Shown here piece by piece: positions 18,472 through 26,913 of a stretch of 32,449 nucleotides of DNA. The notes under the pieces are model-generated. The model did not search any database. It worked only from the letters and a program-made list of their open reading frames with translations, and had not been told where the DNA came from. The position numbers and the translations under genes are program-made. The stretch's first letter is position 1. Every line of letters starts with the position of its first letter. The DNA comes from Gemmatimonadota bacterium (GTDB lineage Bacteria; Gemmatimonadota; Gemmatimonadetes; Gemmatimonadales; Gemmatimonadaceae), in contig PLLD01000089.1 in NCBI GenBank assembly GCA_003141205.1, positions 1 to 32,449 on the forward strand, given 5' to 3'.

Positions 18472-19911
18472 TCACGCCGTCGTGGTCGGCGTGGTGCATC
18501 CTTTGTAGTTCGGGTTCGTGATCGGTGTCCCGCTCGCCCGCGTCGGCAACGTGAGGCTCACATCATTCCCGTAGTTCAGGATCGGCGTTGGGAGGTTGCT
18601 ATCATGCCCGTCGGGGAACGGTCCAACCGGGAATAGTGTCGCTTGGTCCCGGCCATACTGGCGGATCAACCGTCGCAGATCGCCGAGTCGTGTCCCGGTG
18701 CCGAAGAGCCAGAATGCACGCTCGCGAAACATCATATCCACTTGTCCATCCGCACTCAGGCCAATGGTCGAATCGGCATGAATGGGCGACTGTGACGTAT
18801 CGAACGCCACGTGCGTGCTGGCGGAATCCGCTCGGAGCGCGCTGAGATCGGCCGCCCATCCGCCGACGTCGTTCGTGTGCAACGCGACCTCGGCCTCGAT
18901 GAGCCGCGCCTCGACTCCCGTGGCGAGGGGAACCAGTGTCGAGGGGAATGCCCCGAACTTCATCGGGTAATACCACGTACCCGGCGTGACGCCGGTATAT
19001 GTTGCGCCGCACGTCAACGCGATCGTGCTGTCCACGACGACCCGAGGATCGTGGGCCGAGACAAAGCCCAGACCGTTTCCCCCCTCGTGATCGGCCACGT
19101 TGGTCAGGCCGCAGGGCTGAGACGGCCCATAATAGAGGTAGTTATTGGCATACAGATTCACGACATAGGGCGCGCCTTGGTCGGTCGTGGCTTCGAGCTC
19201 GGTGTTGTAGACGAACCCCGTTGCCACGCCCGACACGGCGCTTGCCGCGATCGCGTATTCATTGCGGTCGAGCCGAGCGCGCCCGAGACCGATCCCGGCC
19301 AGCGAGAGGACCGTGTCGCTCCCACTCGCGTGGGTGATCGCCGAATCGAAATGCGCTTCGGCGACGGCGAGGAGGGAATCGGTCGTGAGCGGCATTCCGT
19401 AGACAATGCCGCCGTCCGCGATGATATAACTGAGGGGCACACCCGCGCAGTAGTCCTCCGCCATGAACAGCTCGCCGTACGCGATCAGCGCGTAGGCCTC
19501 GCCGATCCTCGCCGCGCCGGCGGATGGATCGTACTGCCGTAACCCGCCGACCACCTGGAGGAGTGTCGATCGCGTCTGGAGGATGCTGGCAAGCGCGGCG
19601 TCCCCCACCTCCGAGAATCCGCCCTGCGCCGTCGTCATCCGGGCGTCGACGTTGGCTCCGGGCGCGAAAACGGCGCCCCACGAGAACTCATCCGACAACA
19701 CGCCGGACCATTGCATCAGGTTGTTGGCGCCGGCCAAGGCGGCGAACATCTGCCCTCGCGCGCCAATGAACTCGCTTTCGACGCCGGCTGCGTTCTTGAC
19801 CGCACCCGATCCAACGACATTCGCCGGCGGTGGAACGCTCAGCACATCACTCGGCCGACAGGCAAACGTAGCGGCGGCCAAGACGACGACGATCGCGCAT
19901 AGTGCTCGCAT
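18472..19911 (-). CDS. SusD/RagB-like outer-membrane lipoprotein
   Basis: Lipobox leader MRALCAIVVVLAAATFACRPSDVL; MFRERAFWLFGTGTRLGDLRRLIRQYGRDQATLFPVGP near the C-terminus, typical of SusD; directly downstream of SusC. Confidence 0.85.
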   Translation of the reverse strand: MRALCAIVVVLAAATFACRPSDVLSVPPPANVVGSGAVKNAAGVESEFIGARGQMFAALAGANNLMQWSGVLSDEFSWGAVFAPGANVDARMTTAQGGFSEVGDAALASILQTRSTLLQVVGGLRQYDPSAGAARIGEAYALIAYGELFMAEDYCAGVPLSYIIADGGIVYGMPLTTDSLLAVAEAHFDSAITHASGSDTVLSLAGIGLGRARLDRNEYAIAASAVSGVATGFVYNTELEATTDQGAPYVVNLYANNYLYYGPSQPCGLTNVADHEGGNGLGFVSAHDPRVVVDSTIALTCGATYTGVTPGTWYYPMKFGAFPSTLVPLATGVEARLIEAEVALHTNDVGGWAADLSALRADSASTHVAFDTSQSPIHADSTIGLSADGQVDMMFRERAFWLFGTGTRLGDLRRLIRQYGRDQATLFPVGPFPDGHDSNLPTPILNYGNDVSLTLPTRASGTPITNPNYKGCTTPTTTA

Positions 19912-19913
19912 GA

Positions 19914-22900
19914 TCACAGCCCGAGATTGAGTCGGAATACCCAATACCGCAGGAGGGGCACCGAGGCGGGGCCGTCCCCGCGGATATCGTTATTCACATA
20001 GAAGGATGTGCTTGAGTAGAACTGAGATTGTCCTACGTTCTCGCCCGCAACCTCCGGATCCGGACCGGTATACCGCGTCCACAACGCGAGATTGCGCACG
20101 GCCGCCGTCACGCTGACACTCTGGAGGCGGATCACGTCGACCCAGTGGTGTGGCACGGCATACGTCACCCCGAGCTCGCGGATTCGCAGGAAGCTTCCGT
20201 CTTCGATCAGTCCCGTGGGACTACGGCTGCAGCAGAGCCAGCCTTCCAACGCCCTCGCCTGTAGCGCCAATGGGGCGGTCGGATCATTCTGCTCGCGCAG
20301 CGTCAAGACAGTGCTTGCAAAGCCCGCGTTTACGTTGTTGACCTTGTATCCGCCTCGGTAGTCTGCCAGCGCATTGATCGTGAGCGCGCCGCGCAAGAGC
20401 CCCAGTTGCGTCGAGACCGACACCTCGCGGGTGGGCAGACTCGGTCCCGCATACGAGATGGAGTCGGCGATCGTCTCCTCGCTCGGCTCGATCACCCCAT
20501 CCCGATTGGCATCGGCGAAATGCGTCTGCAACCCCCAATAGCCATATAGCGGATACCCAGCAACCTGTTGCTGCCCGCTGAAACCGAGTGCCTGCGGCGG
20601 AACGCCGGGGGCCAGGTGCAGCAGCTTGTTGTTGTTGACCGAGCCCGCGACCGTGACATTCCACATCACGCGGGGCGTCTGCACGACGCCAACGGTCACG
20701 AGGGCCTCGGCACCGGTGTTTCGTACGGCGCCCAGATTGACCTGGTACAGGTATTGGCCGAGGTCGAAGCCAAGCGTCTGGTTGTACAGCGCGTCCTGTG
20801 TGGTCTTCGAGTAGCCCGTGAGCTCGACACTCACGCGATTCTGCCAGAGTCCGATGTCGAGACCCCCCTCGTATTCGACCGACCGTTCTGGACGAAGGTT
20901 GGGGTTCCCTGGTGTGCTGATTGTCGTGGAGGAGACGGGCGCGCCGTTGACCCATGTCGCGTTGGGCGCATACAGCTCGAGCGCCGCACCGTTGTTCGGT
21001 TGTACACCCGATTCACCGAGCGCCCCGCGCAGCCGTACCGTCAGGGTTCTGTCGTCTACCGCGAGCCAGGACACGCTCGCCTTGGGATACGCGGCGGTGC
21101 TATAGGAGTACCCGAATCCGCTCCCGGCGTCCACGCGCAACGCACCGGTGAGGAACAGGCGATCGGAGATGCCGATCTGCTCCTCAGCGTACCCACCGAG
21201 CGTCCCGGTCCGATCGGCTGTCTGTGAGATTCGCGGATTCACCGACCCATTGAGCGTCAGATTGCTGGGCGGCAGACCGTATGCGGAAGCCTGTATTCCC
21301 TGTGTGCGCGTATCCACCATCTGTAGTCCAAGCGACGTGATGGCCCGCACCCGGCGCGTCAGCGCCGCGGTTGCGGATGCCCGTAGATCCACCGAGTAAA
21401 TGTCGGTTGTACTGTTATCAATAATGAGATAGCCAACATCGTTGCCGACGCCGAAAGCGGCGAGGCCGGCCTGAGGAAGGTTGAGATGCTGCTCTCGCCG
21501 GGAACCGTGATCCAGCCCGACGGTTCCGTGCGCTACCAGCCAGCCTTCGGGTCGCCAGTTCGCCGTCAACCCGCCGGTCAGGCGGTCCACCTGTTGGCTC
21601 TGCAGCGCACCAATGTTTGCCAGGGCACCGTTATAACTGGGGCCGTATCCGTACCCGTAGGCGGAATCCGCTAGTACGGGGCCACTCGTTATAGCCAGAG
21701 ACAGCGGCGGCGTCACCTGGTACGTCGATAGGTACGCGCCTGTCGCGGTCAGGTCCGCCGTCTGACCCAGTTTAATCGACGTATTCGTTCGGACCGACCG
21801 CTGGTCCTCGCTATTCGGATTGAGTACGGAGGCGGGGAACCCCAGCGCGTCAGCCTGTGCCCGGAAAATCGGGGGCACCCGCGTGACCCCGGTTTCATTG
21901 GACAGGCCGGCCGCCACGTAATACCGAAGTGTTTCCGATCCGCCTCCCACTGACAGATCGTACTTGCTGCGCGTTCCGGTGCCGAAGAGCGAATACCGCG
22001 GATTATTCAGTGGATTGAAGTGGGTAATGCTGTCGACCACGCACGTTCCGTAGGTCGTCCCGTAGTTATACGGCGGCCCGAAAGGCGCATCTAACCCGTC
22101 GAAGGGCGGAACGAGCGCGCACTGAGTGGCGGTGCCCGTGCCGTCCGTCGTATGCCCCCAGCTGTAGTAGAACTCGGGGAAGCTGACGGGGACGCGACTT
22201 GCAGTCTGCTCCGCCGATGCCTGCCACGTGGGCCGGCCGGCCGTCCCCCTCTTGGTGGTGATGACGATGACGCCATTCGCCGCGTCGGTGCCATACTCGG
22301 TCGATGCGGCGGGGCCTTTGAGGATGTCGATCGTCTCGATCTGGCTGAAATCGATGTCGTTGAGACGACTGGGAGAGGGCGCGAAGCTGCCCGAGACCGC
22401 CACCACCCCGCCTGGCGTGTTGTCCTGCCGCACGCCGTCGACGATGAGGATCGGATCGCTTTGCAGGACGACACTGCTCTGCCCGCGAATCCGGATCGCC
22501 TCTCCGCTCCCGGTCAGACCGCCGGTCTCCACGATCTGCACACCGGGCGCTCGGGCCGAAATGAGATCCGTGACGCTCGTTATGGGCGCTGTCGGAGTGA
22601 TCGAATCGGCGTTGATGCTCGAGATCACATTGCCGACCTCGTAGCGCCGCTGCTCCCCCACCGCCGTCGTCACGACTTCGTCCAGCTTGGTCGGAGCGGC
22701 GGCGAGCGCGAAGTCGGTCGTCGTCGTCTGGTCACTCGTCACGACGACGTCTTTCGTCAGCGACTGATAACCGACGCGGCGCCCCGTGACGTGATACATC
22801 CCGGGCGCGACCCCTGCGATCGTGTACCGCCCGTCGGTGCCGGACACGGCGCTGAGCGACAGCCCCTCGATTCGAACGGAGACCTGCGCTAACGGCGACT

Positions 22901-23408
22901 GCAGGATGCCGTCGATCACGTGCCCGGTGATCTGCCCCGTGTTTTGCGGGGCCGCGACGAAGGCGCCGGCCCCGACGGACGCGCCCGCGCGGAGCGTGAT
23001 CCAGCCACTTGGTGACACCACCACGTCCACTCGCGTATCCCGAAGCAGCAGCGCGAGAGCATCGCCGACCGTGATGTTGTCGGTCGTGAGCGACACCCGC
23101 ATCTCCACCGGAACCTGGTCGCGGCTATAGGTGAGCCGGATTCCCGTTTGGGCACTGATCTCCTTCAGAGCCTCGCCCAGCGTTCCGTGCTGCACATGCA
23201 GCGCGATCTTTTGCCCGAGCACCCGAGCTCGCACCGCCGTCGTCTCATCTGTCGTCTCATCTCCGGTCGCGGCAGGGATCGCCCGAGGGGCCGGCTCTTG
23301 GGCCCGCACACCGCCGGCCATCGAGGCAAGCAGTCCGGCGGTCGCACCACAGGCGCGGATGCCGCGCCATGGCATGGTCGCTCTGATTCCGTGAGTCGAC
23401 ATGGTCAT
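19914..23408 (-). CDS. SusC/RagA-like TonB-dependent receptor with N-terminal STN domain
   Basis: ATG at 23408 overlaps the FecR stop. STN-like LGQKIALHVQHGTLGEALKEISAQTGIRLTYSRDQVPVEMRVSL..., CarboxypepD-reg GQITGHVIDGILQSPLAQVSVRIEGLSLSAVSGTDGRYTIAGVAPG, plug SINADSITPTAPITSVTDLISARAPGVQIVETGGLTGSGEAIRIRGQSSVVLQSDPILIVDGVRQ. The 1478-aa ORF is over-extended antisense to no gene but across fecR in another frame. Confidence 0.93.
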   Translation of the reverse strand: MTMSTHGIRATMPWRGIRACGATAGLLASMAGGVRAQEPAPRAIPAATGDETTDETTAVRARVLGQKIALHVQHGTLGEALKEISAQTGIRLTYSRDQVPVEMRVSLTTDNITVGDALALLLRDTRVDVVVSPSGWITLRAGASVGAGAFVAAPQNTGQITGHVIDGILQSPLAQVSVRIEGLSLSAVSGTDGRYTIAGVAPGMYHVTGRRVGYQSLTKDVVVTSDQTTTTDFALAAAPTKLDEVVTTAVGEQRRYEVGNVISSINADSITPTAPITSVTDLISARAPGVQIVETGGLTGSGEAIRIRGQSSVVLQSDPILIVDGVRQDNTPGGVVAVSGSFAPSPSRLNDIDFSQIETIDILKGPAASTEYGTDAANGVIVITTKRGTAGRPTWQASAEQTASRVPVSFPEFYYSWGHTTDGTGTATQCALVPPFDGLDAPFGPPYNYGTTYGTCVVDSITHFNPLNNPRYSLFGTGTRSKYDLSVGGGSETLRYYVAAGLSNETGVTRVPPIFRAQADALGFPASVLNPNSEDQRSVRTNTSIKLGQTADLTATGAYLSTYQVTPPLSLAITSGPVLADSAYGYGYGPSYNGALANIGALQSQQVDRLTGGLTANWRPEGWLVAHGTVGLDHGSRREQHLNLPQAGLAAFGVGNDVGYLIIDNSTTDIYSVDLRASATAALTRRVRAITSLGLQMVDTRTQGIQASAYGLPPSNLTLNGSVNPRISQTADRTGTLGGYAEEQIGISDRLFLTGALRVDAGSGFGYSYSTAAYPKASVSWLAVDDRTLTVRLRGALGESGVQPNNGAALELYAPNATWVNGAPVSSTTISTPGNPNLRPERSVEYEGGLDIGLWQNRVSVELTGYSKTTQDALYNQTLGFDLGQYLYQVNLGAVRNTGAEALVTVGVVQTPRVMWNVTVAGSVNNNKLLHLAPGVPPQALGFSGQQQVAGYPLYGYWGLQTHFADANRDGVIEPSEETIADSISYAGPSLPTREVSVSTQLGLLRGALTINALADYRGGYKVNNVNAGFASTVLTLREQNDPTAPLALQARALEGWLCCSRSPTGLIEDGSFLRIRELGVTYAVPHHWVDVIRLQSVSVTAAVRNLALWTRYTGPDPEVAGENVGQSQFYSSTSFYVNNDIRGDGPASVPLLRYWVFRLNLGL

Positions 23409-24535
23409 TTGCTCGGTGTGCTCTGGGTGGTCACCAGTGGCGCGCGACTGGCGGGCACCCCGCGATCCGCCGCACCGACCCGCCGGCGGAGAATCACCTT
23501 GCGCCCGGTCCGCTCGTACTGCGCACCCACGGCTTGCGAGATCGCATCCAGAACCTCGTCCGCGGGATCGTCCCCAAACGCGGCGGTCAACCGCCGGCTC
23601 CCCAAGGTCGAATCGGCCAGCACGATCTCGAGATCCAATGCGCGAGCGAGTGTGCGCGCGGCTTCGCGCAATGGCGTGTCCTCGAACACCAGCCGCCCCT
23701 GCGACCAGGCGAGATCCGGCGAGACGTCGGTGCCGCGCGTGACCGACATGTGGCCGGAGGCATCGATCGAGGCGCGATCCCTGGCGCGCAACTCTGTCCC
23801 GCCGAGCATGACCTCGCCCTCCGAAACGGCGACCCGCTCGCTCGGATCCCCTGCGTAAGCTGCGACCACGAATGTCGTGCCGACATCTCGGACGGTTGTG
23901 CGCTCGGTACGGACGGCGAACGGGTGCCGAGTGTCGTGCACGACCGCGAACAGCGCCTCGCCGTCGAGCTCCACAATGCGCTCGGAGCGCCCGAAATCCA
24001 GCGGCACGCGGACACGTGTCGCGGGTCCCAGCATGAGCTGCGTACCATCGTGTAGCGTCACCGTCGCCCGATTCCCCGCCGCAGTCGTGAACTCGCGGAA
24101 CTGCTGGCTTGCGGGCGACCGCGTCGCGACCGACCAGCCCAGGGCGATCACCAACCCTGCGGCGACCGCCCATCCCATCCGGCGCGCGGACGGCGCGGCC
24201 GACAACGCGGCGAGGTACGTCGGTCGCGGGGAATCGATCGGCGCGCCGATCCGGCGAATGCCGGGCGCGCTGTTGGCCCAGTCGCGCCCGCTCGCCTGCG
24301 GTTGCGCGGTCGAGGGGCCCAACCCGAGACGCGCATGCATCGCGCCCCATGAAGTCGCGGGATCGAACGACGCGCTTCCGGCCGCGCGCGCGTCAGCGAT
24401 ATGGCGCAGCGATTCGACGTACTCCTTTCGCTCGGGCGCGCCGTCCATCCACTCCAGGACGCGCTGCCGCTCCGCCGGACTGCAGGCATCCGACAAATAG
24501 CGAAGGACGAGGGGCCAATCGATCTCAGATTTCAT
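23405..24535 (-). CDS. FecR-family anti-sigma regulator
   Basis: 376 aa: WPLVLRYLSDACSPAERQRVLEWMDGAPERKEYVESLRHIADAR...ATVTLHDGTQLMLGPATRVRVPLDFGRSERIVELDGEALFAVVHDTRHPFAVRTERTTVRDVGTTFVVAAYAGDPSERVAVSEGEVML. Confidence 0.92.
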   Translation of the reverse strand: MKSEIDWPLVLRYLSDACSPAERQRVLEWMDGAPERKEYVESLRHIADARAAGSASFDPATSWGAMHARLGLGPSTAQPQASGRDWANSAPGIRRIGAPIDSPRPTYLAALSAAPSARRMGWAVAAGLVIALGWSVATRSPASQQFREFTTAAGNRATVTLHDGTQLMLGPATRVRVPLDFGRSERIVELDGEALFAVVHDTRHPFAVRTERTTVRDVGTTFVVAAYAGDPSERVAVSEGEVMLGGTELRARDRASIDASGHMSVTRGTDVSPDLAWSQGRLVFEDTPLREAARTLARALDLEIVLADSTLGSRRLTAAFGDDPADEVLDAISQAVGAQYERTGRKVILRRRVGAADRGVPASRAPLVTTQSTPSK

Positions 24536-24614
24536 CGGCGGTGGTAGCTGTGGACATCACAGCCTCAGACACCCGAACCCGATTTACCCCACCGGCAGGC
24601 CCCCCCTCAGAACG

Positions 24615-25259
24615 CTACAGGAATCCGGTAAGCTCTTCGCGCAACGCCTTGAACGCTCGACGTAGCGTGTTCTCGACCGATTTGGCCGAGATCCCCATGG
24701 CGGCCCCGATCTCGGCATGCGAGAGCTGGCCGCGCCAGCGCAGATCGAACGCTTCGCGCTGGCGAACGGGCAGGCGCTGCATGGCCCGATCCAATGCGGC
24801 GTGCAGCTCGTCCTCGTACATCTGCCGGTCCGCGCCACGCGGACCCTGCCCCATTCCCGTAATCCCGCTCTCATGCTCCGCACGCTTGCGCCAGCGCTGC
24901 GCCACCCGCTCGGCGCGAACCCAATTGAATGCCCGGTTGCGTGCGGCGCCAAAGAGATACCGCTGTATGCTCCCGTCAAGCCACCACGTCGCCCGCTGGC
25001 GCCACACCTTCGCCAGCAGATCCTGGACGATCTCCTCCGCCACCGCCGGAGACTGGACGTAGCCCAGTACGAATGCGCACAGCGGCTGATAAAAAGCGAA
25101 GTACAGATCTCTGAACGCGATTTCGTCGCCAGCGCGGATCTGCTCCACGAGCGTGCGTCCGTCCCCTACTACCGGACGCGACGCGCTCGGCGCCGTATCG
25201 GGAACGGCTACGCGATCGGACCGTGAGACGCCGCGAGGACGCATACGCTGGGCCACCAA
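24615..25259 (-). CDS. ECF-type RNA polymerase sigma factor
   Basis: LVEQIRAGDEIAFRDLYFAFYQPLCAFVLGYVQSPAVAEEIVQDLLAKVWRQRATWWLDGSIQRYLFGAARNRAFNWVR...ALDRAMQRLPVRQREAFDLRWRGQLSHAEIGAAMGISAKSVENTLRRAFKALREEL. Confidence 0.93.
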   Translation of the reverse strand: MVAQRMRPRGVSRSDRVAVPDTAPSASRPVVGDGRTLVEQIRAGDEIAFRDLYFAFYQPLCAFVLGYVQSPAVAEEIVQDLLAKVWRQRATWWLDGSIQRYLFGAARNRAFNWVRAERVAQRWRKRAEHESGITGMGQGPRGADRQMYEDELHAALDRAMQRLPVRQREAFDLRWRGQLSHAEIGAAMGISAKSVENTLRRAFKALREELTGFL

Positions 25260-25367
25260 CTCCGAGCGAATCAGATGGAGATCGCCGCGACGGGATGCCC
25301 GCGCGACTTGGGCGCCTACTATAGCGCTAGGTGGGCTCGGCGCGCAACAAATGAGGTGAGCGGCACA

Positions 25368-25782
25368 TCAACGCGACGCGCGCAACTTCTCAGCCGTTCC
25401 GTTCACATCGACGACCGTTACCACGCCATTCGGCTGCTCGATCTCCCAGAAGTCGTCCAGCGGCCGCCCGGTCACCTCGAGCAGGATGATCCGATTCACA
25501 TGCCCGTGCGCCACAACCAGTGTCGTGCCACCGCCGTACCGTGTTACCAACGCCCCCCACGCCGCGAGTACCCGCGCGCGAAACCGCGTGACACCAGATG
25601 CCGCGCCAACAGTGCATGCGCCTGGTCGAGCTGTCCCCCCTCGAGCGCGCGCTCCACGGCGGCCGCAGCACCGAGAAGATCCCGCAGCGCCAGCGCCGGC
25701 TTGAGTGCTATGCCGCGCGCCAGCGCCCTTTGCCACCCGTCGCCCCGAACAACAGGTCGAGAGCCACCGCACCGTCGCGACG
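25368..25782 (-). pseudogene. Decayed cbiB-cobC remnant: CbiB N-terminal scrap, CbiB internal segment, CobC (alpha-ribazole phosphatase/histidine phosphatase) C-terminus
   Basis: Three frames in order: DGAVALDLLFG (~25737-25782), ALKPALALRDLLGAAAAVERALEGGQLDQAHALLARHLVSR (within 25586-25735), then VTRFRARVLAAWGALVTRYGGGTTLVVAHGHVNRIILLEVTGRPLDDFWEIEQPNGVVTVVDVNGT (25368-25595). No intact ORF covers either gene. Confidence 0.72.
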
Positions 25783-25812
25783 CCGCGGGACGGTCGCCGT
25801 CCCGCCCTTCTA

Positions 25813-26913
25813 TTAGAAGGTTGCAATCCGGATCGCGGACGGACCCTGCCCCATCGCGACGCTGTCGGTCAACGCATACGTGCCGTGCTGGTAGACGAAC
25901 ACCTCCGGCGCGAGCCCCTGACCCGAGCTCCCGAAAAAGACCTGGTAGACATTCCCGGACGCATCGGGACGCGCGTCGAATGCCCCGCGGCATGCGCCAC
26001 CCGCGATCGGCGCACACACCGGATTGCTCGGGTCGCGCACGAACGTCTGCGTGGCCGTGTTCCAGATGACCGTGCCCCCCAAAAAGCTCGAGATGTAGGC
26101 CAGCCCCGCGCTGTCGATCGCGATTGTTCCGGGGCCCACACCCACGTTCGCTACCGTGGTGATGACCGAGAGGTTGGAAGTGTCGATGACGGTGAGCGTT
26201 CCGGGATTGACGTAGTCCCCCGTATTCACGACGTAGAGGTGCCCATCGGGCCCAATCGCTCCTGCCGCGGAATTCGTGCCCGTGGTGCTGACGGTGTTGA
26301 TGACCGCAAGTGTACGCGCATCGATCTCCGTCACGATGCCATTCCCGATGGGGGAGTAATTGACGTCGAGGTTGCCCGAGATGATGAACGCATGCGAGCC
26401 CCCGACGACCACGTCCGTCGGGGATGGCGCGACAGCGACCGTATCCGTGATCGTATCCGACGCTTGCCCGGCCGTGAAGCGACCGACGATCCCCCTAATC
26501 GGGTTCGTCGCCAGAATCGTGCTATCGTCCACGAACGCCTGCCCCGTCGCGTTCCCCGCCGAAAAGATCGCGTATCGCGTGATCGCCAGCGTGCTGAGAT
26601 CCACTAGCGCGACACTCGCGGCATCGCCAAGCGGCACGGCGGCCGTCGTGCCTCGCACGCTAAGCCCGACCGGCGTGATCGCGCTCGACGCGCCAAGCGC
26701 GATCTGTCGCGTCTGCGTGGGCGCGCCCAGCTGAAAGAGCGTCAGCGACCGGCCCGTGGAATTGACCACGATGCCGATCTGATGATTGGTCGCCGTCCCG
26801 CGAAGGAACGGCGCGACCGATGTGCCGGTCGCCGTGTCCGAGTGACAGGCCGCCGCGAGTAGCAGCCCCGCGATTCCGGCGCCCCACATCGCGCGCGAAG
26901 AGAAACGGGTCAT
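25813..26913 (-). CDS. Beta-propeller (YVTN-type) lipoprotein; candidate BtuG-like surface B12-binding protein
   Basis: ATG at 26913 (4-nt overlap with the btuB-like stop). Lipobox MTRFSSRAMWGAGIAGLLLAAACHSD; repeated blade-like motifs HQIGIVVNSTGRSLTLFQL, ASVALVDLSTLAITRY, GIVTEIDARTLAVINTVSTTG, GHLYVVNTGDYVNPGTLTVIDTSNLSVITTVANVGVGPGTIAIDSAGLAYISSF. Confidence 0.8.
   Translation of the reverse strand: MTRFSSRAMWGAGIAGLLLAAACHSDTATGTSVAPFLRGTATNHQIGIVVNSTGRSLTLFQLGAPTQTRQIALGASSAITPVGLSVRGTTAAVPLGDAASVALVDLSTLAITRYAIFSAGNATGQAFVDDSTILATNPIRGIVGRFTAGQASDTITDTVAVAPSPTDVVVGGSHAFIISGNLDVNYSPIGNGIVTEIDARTLAVINTVSTTGTNSAAGAIGPDGHLYVVNTGDYVNPGTLTVIDTSNLSVITTVANVGVGPGTIAIDSAGLAYISSFLGGTVIWNTATQTFVRDPSNPVCAPIAGGACRGAFDARPDASGNVYQVFFGSSGQGLAPEVFVYQHGTYALTDSVAMGQGPSAIRIATF

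Noticed and set aside
23409-24350. N-terminal extension of the 1478-aa SusC ORF
   Set aside because: Out-of-frame reading of fecR; signal peptide and STN domain begin at 23408.
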